This document shows positions 1-4,820 of a stretch of DNA of 5,652 nt, in pieces. The stretch comes from Gammaproteobacteria bacterium (GTDB taxonomy: Bacteria; Pseudomonadota; Gammaproteobacteria; Pseudomonadales; Azotimanducaceae). How positions within the stretch are numbered: the stretch's first letter is position 1; each line of letters opens with the position of its first letter. The position numbers were made by a program, and so were the translations under genes. The notes under the pieces are model-generated. The model was not told where the DNA came from and made no database searches. It was given only the letters and a program-made list of their open reading frames with translations. The stretch covers positions 1 to 5,652 of the forward strand of contig JABIVN010000542.1 in NCBI GenBank assembly GCA_018667205.1. The letters are read 5' to 3'.

Positions 1-246
1 CAGGAAGACTTTGCTGCCTATTCCTATACAACAGCCTATAACCTGACCGGGTGGCCATCGGTAGTGATCCGGGCGGGTACGGACCCAGATGGATTACCGA
101 TTGGCGTACAAATCCTGTCCCGTCCTTTTCGGGAAGATCAGTGCCTTGCAGTAGCGTCCTGGCTGGAAGCCAAACTGGGAGCATTTCCTGACGCCAGTCA
201 TTCAAACTTGAATGCCACTGCGCAAAATAGGGGAATCAATGTATAA
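1..246 (+). CDS. Amidase-signature family enzyme, C-terminal fragment (5' end outside window)
   Basis: The window opens inside a gene that stays open from base 1 to a TAA at 244-246, leaving 81 residues. The segment contains NLTGWPSVVIRAG followed by GLPIGVQILSRPF and a helix reading ASWLEAKLG. This matches the C-terminal end of amidase-signature enzymes (aliphatic/aryl amidases, GatA-like proteins), where an N-x-TG-x-P strand is followed by a GLP-x-G-x-Q strand and a last helix. These enzymes hydrolyse amide bonds with a Ser-cisSer-Lys triad, which would lie upstream and cannot be seen, so substrate and catalytic competence are unknown. About 25 residues after the last conserved helix are low in conservation. 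No start is claimed because the gene is cut by the window edge; the GTG at 64 is internal to the conserved domain. Confidence 0.85.
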   Translation, partial: QEDFAAYSYTTAYNLTGWPSVVIRAGTDPDGLPIGVQILSRPFREDQCLAVASWLEAKLGAFPDASHSNLNATAQNRGINV

Positions 247-247
247 T
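242..247 (+). promoter_or_regulatory. Possible sigma-70 -10 element upstream of tolC
   Basis: A perfect TATAAT lies across the amidase stop codon, about 127 bp before the preferred tolC start. The best -35 at normal spacing (219-224, TGCGCA) matches the consensus at only three of six positions, and there is no TGn extension. The position, at the start of the longest gap in the window and ahead of a probable four-gene operon, is what makes it plausible. The hexamer alone is weak evidence. Confidence 0.3.
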
Positions 248-282
248 CGAACAATCGCTTTAAGCACTAAACTCACGCTATT

Positions 283-297
283 CCAGCGATAAGCTGG
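283..297. repeat. Small inverted repeat in the tolC leader
   Basis: CCAGC and GCTGG form a 5-bp perfect stem around the 5-nt loop GATAA. It sits in the 247-373 gap, downstream of the possible -10 and upstream of tolC. No T-run follows, so it is not an intrinsic terminator. It could be a short leader hairpin or a chance match. Confidence 0.25.
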
Positions 298-309
298 CTC
301 TTGACGCCC

Positions 310-325
310 GAGCTGTTACAAGCTC
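310..325. repeat. Second small inverted repeat in the tolC leader
   Basis: GAGCT and AGCTC can pair around a 6-nt loop, 13 bp after the preceding inverted repeat. No T-tract follows. Two adjacent weak stems in the same leader are noted because they are the only visible structure in this gap; no function is assigned. Confidence 0.2.
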
Positions 326-363
326 CGGCACAGTTTTATGTCAACAGCAACATTAGAACCTGC

Positions 364-367
364 AGGA
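364..367 (+). promoter_or_regulatory. Ribosome binding site that decides the tolC start
   Basis: AGGA lies 6 nt before the ATG at 374, good spacing for a Shine-Dalgarno site. The in-frame upstream ATG at 338 has no purine-rich stretch before it. Starting at 374 also places a textbook signal peptide at the extreme N-terminus instead of 12 residues in. Both points favour 374. Confidence 0.6.
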
Positions 368-373
368 CTAAAG

Positions 374-1728
374 ATGAAGATAAGACAGACTATTGCGTGC
401 GCTCTAAGCGCCGTCATCCTCACGTCGGCCTCAGTTCACGCCGAAACACTGGAAGAAATATACAATCTGGCCGTGACTAACGACCCACAATTGGGCTCTG
501 CTCAGGCTGTATTCCTGTCGCAGAACGAGGTGGTCGCCCAAAGCAGGGCACGGATTTTGCCAAACGTTTCACTGGTCGGCCAGACCTCTAACAACATGCG
601 CCGCATCCCGACCAACCCCTCTCCACCCTCCAGCAATTTCAACGATCACAACTGGGCCGCCGTATTAAACCAGCCGATTTTTCGCCTGGACAGCTGGTAT
701 AGTTTTCAACAATCAAAAAGCATTCAAGCTGAAGCCATCGCCAATTTTGCCGCGGAACAACAGGCATTGTTAGTCCGGGTTTCACAAAGTTACTTCGCCA
801 TACTTGATGCTAACGCTGCATTATCAGCGACTAATGCAGAGCGAAATGCTGTTCAGAGGCAACTCGAACAAGTTCAACAACGGTTCGACGTTGGACTCGT
901 CGCCATTACCGACGTTCTGGAATCACAGGCAGCTTACGACACTTCCACCGTCAATGTCATTGAATCAGAGGGAGCGCAATCGACTGCCTTCGAACCTTTA
1001 TTCAGACTAACAGGTCGAAATCTGACAGTAGTCAGTGCCCTGGTAGAGGATTTCCCCGTCAAATACCCGGACCCGCAGAATGAAGACGCCTGGGTTGATA
1101 CCGCGTTTCAAAATAACTATTCCCTGATCGCAGCACGAGCAAGACTCCGCAGCGCCGAGCGAGGATTACAGATCGCTAAAACAGGCCATTACCCCACAAT
1201 CGACGGACAGGTTGCGTGGTCCCACAATGTATCAGGATCTAACAACTTCCTGGGAAACAAGGTTGAAAAAGAAGTCTTTCCCTGAACCTTAGTATCCCTA
1301 TCTACCAAGGTGGAGGTGTTAGATCGGGTGTTAAACAGGCCGGTTACAACCTAGAGGCCGCTCGGCAAAACCTTGACTTGGTAGAAAAGCAAGTCGCTGA
1401 AGCTACACGTATTCTCTACACCGCCATCAACACCGATGTAGCAAGAGTCCGCGCCAGATTACGTGGTATCGAGTCAAGCCAGAGCGCTTTGGATGCAACC
1501 CAAACCGGTTACGAAGTAGGAACACGTAATATCGTAGACGTTTTGAACGCCCAACAGAGCCTGTACCTATCCCAATTTCAGTACGCAAAGTCTAGATACA
1601 CTTATGTCATCGATACCCTGCTGCTGAAACAGTCTGTTGGCACCCTAAATCCAGAAGACATTTACTCACTAAGTCGCTTTCTTGACAACGAGGAAAAAAT
1701 CTCCAGAAACACGCCAACCACTCGATAG
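374..1728 (+). pseudogene. tolC: TolC-family outer-membrane efflux/secretion channel, frame broken near 1265-1271
   Basis: TolC-family proteins form trimeric outer-membrane channels with a long periplasmic helical tunnel, used by RND, MFS and ABC efflux pumps and by type I secretion. The first frame (374-1285; also open from an ATG at 338) has a signal peptide of about 23 residues ending SVHA, mature start ETLEEIYNLA, then the first helical repeat with VGLVAITDVLES. It ends abnormally with VEKEVFP and a stop. The next frame is open from 1267 to 1728 and continues with LNLSIPIYQGGGVRSGVKQA, then GYEVGTRNIVDVLN and KQSVGTLNPEDI, the second repeat and the C-terminal end of the family. Adding one base restores 451 residues, slightly shorter than E. 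coli TolC (493, which has a longer C-terminal tail). The downstream frame has no good start of its own, so as written no full channel is made. This is either a true frameshift mutation or an indel in the sequence. Start 374 is preferred on signal peptide and ribosome binding site. The function beyond the TolC family, including the partner pump, is not visible here. Confidence 0.85.
1265..1271 (+). other. Frameshift site in tolC (A5 run)
   Basis: The segment GAAAAAG contains five A residues. Upstream the TolC protein reads in the frame of 374; downstream the conserved TolC sequence continues one frame back. Six A residues instead of five would give V-E-K-R-S-L-S-L-N and join both parts without a gap. 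The shift must lie after the TGA at 1264-1266 in the downstream frame and before about 1276, where conserved TolC sequence resumes, so this run is the most likely place. It is not arranged as the usual X-XXY-YYZ slippery heptamer in the upstream frame. Confidence 0.75.
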
Positions 1729-1739
1729 ATGTATTAATT

Positions 1740-2828
1740 ATGCGCATTTTTGGAGCCACTTTAATCATTATTGCGGTCACCGTTGGGATGTTTGTATCTG
1801 CGACCAATGAAGAAAACCCAACGGCCATCGCTACCGCTGAAACCGCGCCGGCGTTTTTGACTAACGATGAAGAAAACAACATATCGGTCTTCAAAAGCGC
1901 CAGCCCAAGCGTTGTGTTTGTCACCAACACGCAACTGAGAAGACAACGTTTTTCACTCAATGTCATGGAAATACCGAGGGGCAGCGGCACTGGCTTTATC
2001 TGGGACGAGTCGGGGCTAATCGTGACGAATTTCCATGTCGTGCAGGGCGCCAACAAAATTACCATCGAGCTTCAATCAAACAAGAGCTATCAAGCGACTG
2101 TTATTGGAACCGCGCCAGAAAAAGATATCGCACTTCTGAAGATCGATGCACCAAATGAAAATCTACAACCTTTACCTCTAGGTGACTCGACATCCCTGGC
2201 GGTCGGCAGAAAGGTCCTAGCCATAGGTAACCCTTTCGCACTGGATACAACACTGACGGTTGGCGTCGTCAGCGCATTGGGTAGAGAAATAAAATCGATC
2301 ACAAACCGAACAATCAAAAACGTTATTCAGACTGATGCGGCCATTAACCCTGGTAACTCAGGGGGGCCGTTGCTGAATTCAAACGGCGAGTTGGTGGGTG
2401 TTAACACCGCCATCTATTCTCCGTCGGGCGCAAGCGCAGGGATAGGATTCGCTATTCCCGTCAATGCAGTCAAGGTAATCATTCCCCAGTTGATCGAACA
2501 CGGTAAGTTAATCCGTCCTGTTTTAGGTATCGAGACATTAACCGACTACTGGACGCGTCGCCTGAGAGTAAAAGGCGTTGCTATCCTGTCAGTCAGAGAA
2601 GGCCTTCCAGCGGCCGAGGCTGGTATGATAGGCGTGAGAGAAGACCGACGTGGCAAAATTCACCTTGGTGATGTGATCATCGCAATCAACGGCAAAAACG
2701 TCACTAATGAAGACTCACTGCTCAACCAGTTGGAACAATTTTCACCCGGCGACACCGTCGAAATCACTACGCTCAAAGACGAAAAAATACATAATTACAA
2801 GGTGCAACTGGTAGCACCGGAAGCATAA
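1740..2828 (+). CDS. HtrA/Deg-family (S1C) trypsin-like serine protease with one PDZ domain
   Basis: A 362-residue envelope protease. Residues 4-20 are a hydrophobic segment, a signal anchor or uncleaved signal peptide, followed by a low-complexity Glu/Ala/Thr linker to about 48. The protease domain spans about 50-245 with a complete triad: His99 in TNFHVV, Asp129 in KDIALLKI and Ser207 in NPGNSGGPL. One PDZ domain follows at about 258-358. A single N-terminal membrane segment plus one PDZ is the DegS-like layout. However, the sequence (SLNVMEIPRGSGTGFIWD, TAIYSPSGASAGIGFAIP) recalls, from memory, the DEG1/HhoA-type group known from plant chloroplasts and cyanobacteria more than E. coli DegS. 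In databases such proteins are often mislabelled '2-alkenal reductase'. The likely role is cleavage of misfolded or regulatory envelope proteins, with PDZ-mediated substrate or peptide sensing. It starts 11 bp after tolC and its stop abuts the next gene. No clear Shine-Dalgarno precedes the ATG; the next Met (residue 17) would remove the anchor, so 1740 is kept. Confidence 0.9.
   Translation: MRIFGATLIIIAVTVGMFVSATNEENPTAIATAETAPAFLTNDEENNISVFKSASPSVVFVTNTQLRRQRFSLNVMEIPRGSGTGFIWDESGLIVTNFHVVQGANKITIELQSNKSYQATVIGTAPEKDIALLKIDAPNENLQPLPLGDSTSLAVGRKVLAIGNPFALDTTLTVGVVSALGREIKSITNRTIKNVIQTDAAINPGNSGGPLLNSNGELVGVNTAIYSPSGASAGIGFAIPVNAVKVIIPQLIEHGKLIRPVLGIETLTDYWTRRLRVKGVAILSVREGLPAAEAGMIGVREDRRGKIHLGDVIIAINGKNVTNEDSLLNQLEQFSPGDTVEITTLKDEKIHNYKVQLVAPEA
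2819..2823 (+). promoter_or_regulatory. Ribosome binding site of the TerB-like gene
   Basis: GGAAG sits 5 nt before the ATG at 2829 and lies within the last codons of the protease gene. It supports that ATG as the start and suggests coupled translation of the two genes. Confidence 0.5.
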
Positions 2829-3218
2829 ATGTTCCTTTACGATCTAAACCGTAACCAAAAAGAAGCCTTTATATGCCTGGCTCACGTCGTCGTCGTATCG
2901 GATGGAGAGTTAAGTCCAGGGGAGCAGCAGATGATGGGCGAACTGAAAAGGGAGATTGGTCTCTCTTCAGAGTTCGAACCCCACTACATGCCGATTGATG
3001 GTATTGGAGACATTTTTAATACAAGAAGTTCAAGGGTTGCCACCATTATTGCGTTGATCAGACTCGGTTATGCTGATGGCGAATTTGAGATAGAAGAACA
3101 GTTTTTGCTAAGAGAAATCTGCGCAACTTTCGAGGTCACGGAACCAGACTTCACGATCATCGAGAACTGGGTTCGTCGTCTGGTCGCGCTTGAAAGAGAA
3201 GCTCGAGCTTTTATGTGA
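2829..3218 (+). CDS. TerB-like (tellurite-resistance TerB family) protein
   Basis: A 129-residue, probably cytoplasmic helical protein with no signal peptide. It shows the two-fold repeat of TerB-like domains: the first half has a helix ending VVVVSDGELSPGE (Asp25, Glu27, Glu32), and the second has RLGYADGEFEIEE (Asp83, Glu85, Glu89, Glu90). The acidic D-G-E-x(4)-E pattern is characteristic; in TerB proper such acidic residues have been linked to metal binding. TerB is part of tellurite and stress-resistance systems, but many stand-alone TerB-like proteins have no known role, and no terC, terD, terZ or other ter gene is present here, so tellurite resistance should not be assumed. The ATG directly follows the protease stop, and GGAAG at 2819-2823 gives a good ribosome binding site inside the protease gene, so the two genes are almost certainly co-expressed. 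The TGA overlaps the GTG of the lipoprotein gene. Confidence 0.8.
   Translation: MFLYDLNRNQKEAFICLAHVVVVSDGELSPGEQQMMGELKREIGLSSEFEPHYMPIDGIGDIFNTRSSRVATIIALIRLGYADGEFEIEEQFLLREICATFEVTEPDFTIIENWVRRLVALEREARAFM
3215..3218 (+). promoter_or_regulatory. GTGA start/stop overlap (translational coupling)
   Basis: The GTG start of the lipoprotein gene and the TGA stop of the TerB-like gene share four bases. Such overlaps usually mean that the second gene is translated by re-initiating or already-bound ribosomes, and they indicate that the two genes are on one transcript. Confidence 0.6.
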
Positions 3219-3970
3219 ATAAACCTCGACCGGTATTAGCTGGGCGAACCCTGATCGTTCTGCTAAACGTGATCGTTCTGCTTAGCAGCTGCACTAACCA
3301 CTCCACTGGGCACTCCACTGGGCACTTCGCGAGCCACTCCACGAGCCACTCCACGAGGCACTCCGATAACGAGACTGAACAGAAACGCACTGGTGAAATA
3401 CTACTGGCCACTCCGCCGAAAGACTGGATAAGTATTTTCCAGCTCAAAAATGACAGCACACGTCTCACTGACTTTATTCCCCCAGGCCAAAGTAAAAATA
3501 ACTGGTCAACGAAAATATCATTTGAAGCACGCTCAACAGAAACGCTATCACTTGATCCTATTGAACTTTTATTCCTTGAAGCCGAGGCAGATCAGTCGAG
3601 GTGTAACCGTGTTAGTCACTACAATATTTTCTCTGGCCTGGAGAATAACTATCAGACGTCAGTACGGTTGTTTCTTTGTGGCGAAAATACGTTCACCCAC
3701 CGTGGTGAGATTAAGCTGATAAAAGCCATCAGAGGGGACGGCTACCTCTACTCTGTACGAATAGTAAGAAGGACGCCCCCCTTTGACGTGAACAAGGAAG
3801 ATATCACCCAACAGGAAGTTGCACTCTGGTCGACTTACCTACGCAAAATCTCGGTCTGCGACGGGTCTACGGAGCATCCATGTCCTAAGACTGAGTCTGA
3901 GTCTGAGCCTGAGCCTGAGCCTGGGAAAAACCCTGAAAACCAGACCGAAACCCGGTTAAAAACTTACTGA
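3215..3970 (+). CDS. Putative lipoprotein with His-tetrapeptide repeats, four-Cys core and Glu-Pro tail
   Basis: A 251-residue protein of unknown function. Residues 1-25 are a lipoprotein signal: Arg5/Arg11, a Leu/Val/Ile core, then the lipobox LSSC with Cys26 as the lipid-modified residue. Directly after it come six tetrapeptides, each beginning with His (29, 33, 37, 41, 45, 49), mostly HST-x. The core, about 62-218, has Cys130, Cys155 and Cys215, with Cys223 just after, so disulfides are possible. The segments LTDFIPPGQSKNNWS, RGEIKLIKAIRG and WSTYLRKISVCD resemble, from memory, a widespread uncharacterised secreted family of proteobacteria; this could not be checked. Residues 227-236 are alternating Glu-Ser and Glu-Pro, followed by a polar tail. 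The GTG start overlaps the TGA of the TerB-like gene (GTGA), which together with the signal peptide fixes the start. Residues +2/+3 after Cys are Thr-Asn, not the Asp +2 inner-membrane retention signal, so outer-membrane location is more likely. A metal-binding role for the His repeat is only a guess. Confidence 0.75.
   Translation: MNKPRPVLAGRTLIVLLNVIVLLSSCTNHSTGHSTGHFASHSTSHSTRHSDNETEQKRTGEILLATPPKDWISIFQLKNDSTRLTDFIPPGQSKNNWSTKISFEARSTETLSLDPIELLFLEAEADQSRCNRVSHYNIFSGLENNYQTSVRLFLCGENTFTHRGEIKLIKAIRGDGYLYSVRIVRRTPPFDVNKEDITQQEVALWSTYLRKISVCDGSTEHPCPKTESESEPEPEPGKNPENQTETRLKTY
3252..3287 (+). repeat. 18-nt tandem duplication in the lipoprotein signal peptide
   Basis: The 13-mer TGATCGTTCTGCT occurs at 3252-3264 and again at 3270-3282, exactly 18 nt (six codons) apart; the last five bases of each unit have diverged. 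The units encode LIVLLN and VIVLLS, so the hydrophobic core of the signal peptide appears to come from an in-frame duplication. Confidence 0.7.
3299..3370 (+). repeat. Six 12-nt tandem repeats encoding His-x-x-x units
   Basis: Six consecutive 12-nt units each begin with CAC. Units 1 and 2 are identical (CACTCCACTGGG); units 4 and 5 differ by one base (CACTCCACGAGC and CACTCCACGAGG); units 3 and 6 are more diverged. They encode HSTG, HSTG, HFAS, HSTS, HSTR and HSDN. The array begins two codons after the lipidated Cys. Near-identity at the DNA level points to recent slippage or unequal exchange, and the unit length keeps the frame. Confidence 0.85.
3893..3922 (+). repeat. Five hexanucleotide repeats GAGTCT/GAGCCT in the lipoprotein tail
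   Basis: Two GAGTCT units are followed by three GAGCCT units, in frame, encoding ES-ES-EP-EP-EP. The run lies after the last Cys of the core domain, so length changes by whole units would alter only a flexible acidic tail. Confidence 0.85.
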
Positions 3971-4046
3971 AACTCGGGTCAATAGTGCAACCTTCGCTGG
4001 GCGCTCGGCCCGTTGCCGGCCCCAAGGACTGTGCAAAACTGGTTTA

Positions 4047-4757
4047 GTGAATCTACGCACGAAACTACATCAATTTACCTACTACCTATTCCCTGGTCAG
4101 TGCATCCTGTGCAAAAGCCTGACCTCCCGTGCGCTGGACATCTGTCTGGCCTGCGAATCAGAATTACCCTGGTTAGGAAACTGCTGCCCCTATTGCGCTG
4201 AACCATCCACAAACATACTTCCTTGCGCCCGGTGCCTGCAGCAGCCGCAAACCTTTAGCGCAACCCTGTGCGGGTTTGAATATCGATTCCCGATTAATAC
4301 CCTCATACATGCTTTCAAAGACAGCCAGCACCTTTGCTCTGGCTATGTACTTACCCACCTCGCTTATGAGCGTCATCGAAAAACGCTGAGCAATATCTCG
4401 GTAGAGGATCTACTTGTTGTACCCGTGCCGCTACATCCCCGAAAATCCCGTGCAAGAGGCTTTAATCAATCACACTTGATCGCTCAGCAACTGGCAGAGC
4501 TGATACCAGCAACGCTGGACCAGACACTGCTGTACCGGGTGATTGATACACCAGATCAAAAAAATCTTCCCCTGTCAGCAAGGAAAAAAAATCTAAAGGA
4601 TAGCTTTCAGGTAGCACGGAATCTAAAAGGAAACCGCGTTTTGCTGGTAGACGATGTCGTCACAACAGGAACAACAATCACGGAGATATCACGTTGCCTC
4701 CTTGAATCAGGCGCTTCCGATGTCGTCGTTTTCGCCGTCGCTCGAACCCCCCCGTAA
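4047..4757 (+). CDS. comF: ComF-family protein (double zinc finger plus phosphoribosyltransferase domain)
   Basis: A 236-residue cytoplasmic protein. The N-terminal part holds two Cys4 motifs: Cys19-x2-Cys22 with Cys33-x2-Cys36, and Cys47-x2-Cys50 with Cys60-x2-Cys63. The type I phosphoribosyltransferase-like part follows: FEYRFPINTLIHAFK at about 77-91, PVPLHPRKSRARGFNQS at 126-142, and the PRPP-binding loop VLLVDDVVTTGTT at 198-210. All ComF hallmarks are present and the length is typical. ComF homologues are needed for uptake of single-stranded DNA in natural transformation and act with the DNA-uptake and DprA/PriA machinery at the inner membrane; many bacteria not known to be competent also carry comF (GntX in E. 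coli). The GTG start gives a normal N-terminus, but no good Shine-Dalgarno is visible (AAGGA at 4024-4028 is too far), so the exact start is uncertain. A 76-bp gap separates it from the lipoprotein gene, with no clear terminator. Confidence 0.9.
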   Translation: MNLRTKLHQFTYYLFPGQCILCKSLTSRALDICLACESELPWLGNCCPYCAEPSTNILPCARCLQQPQTFSATLCGFEYRFPINTLIHAFKDSQHLCSGYVLTHLAYERHRKTLSNISVEDLLVVPVPLHPRKSRARGFNQSHLIAQQLAELIPATLDQTLLYRVIDTPDQKNLPLSARKKNLKDSFQVARNLKGNRVLLVDDVVTTGTTITEISRCLLESGASDVVVFAVARTPP

Positions 4758-4820
4758 CCACTCTTACTCGCTTTCCTGCAGTCAAACAGTCGGTATGTTA
4801 AAGTCCTTCTTTTTTTAGTA

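Noticed and set aside
301..306. TTGACG as a -35 for tolC
   Set aside because: The positions 16-18 nt downstream (TCCGGC region) are GC-rich and do not resemble a -10.
1265..1283. Programmed ribosomal frameshift in tolC
   Set aside because: No in-frame X-XXY-YYZ heptamer at the shift, no obvious stimulatory hairpin or upstream Shine-Dalgarno, and TolC-family genes are not known to use recoding. A simple indel is more economical.
1682..1687. Perfect TTGACA -35 hexamer ahead of the Deg-like protease gene
   Set aside because: No -10-like hexamer lies 15-19 nt downstream, and the site is inside conserved-frame tolC coding sequence.
1607..2065. Reverse-strand open frame across the tolC end and protease start, and the other minus-strand frames
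   Set aside because: They lie opposite genes with clear family motifs, and their translations show no recognisable domain or start signals.
2829..3218. Calling the TerB-like gene part of a tellurite-resistance operon
   Set aside because: No terA, terC, terD, terE or terZ homologue is present in the window, and TerB-like domains occur in many unrelated contexts.
3299..3370. CRISPR-like array
   Set aside because: Units are 12 nt, contiguous, without spacers, and in frame inside a coding sequence, so this is a protein-coding tandem repeat.
4006..4021. GC-rich inverted repeat (CGGC/GCCG) before comF as a terminator or operator
   Set aside because: The stem is only 4 bp and no T-tract follows; such matches are expected by chance in a GC-rich patch.
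4013..4201. Alternative forward frame (TTG start) overlapping the comF start
   Set aside because: It lies in a different frame from ComF, has no family motif and no ribosome binding site, and overlaps the conserved zinc-finger coding region.
4800..4816. Intrinsic terminator after comF, suggested by a run of seven T
   Set aside because: Only an AAAG/CTTT pairing with a tiny loop precedes it; there is no GC-rich stem.
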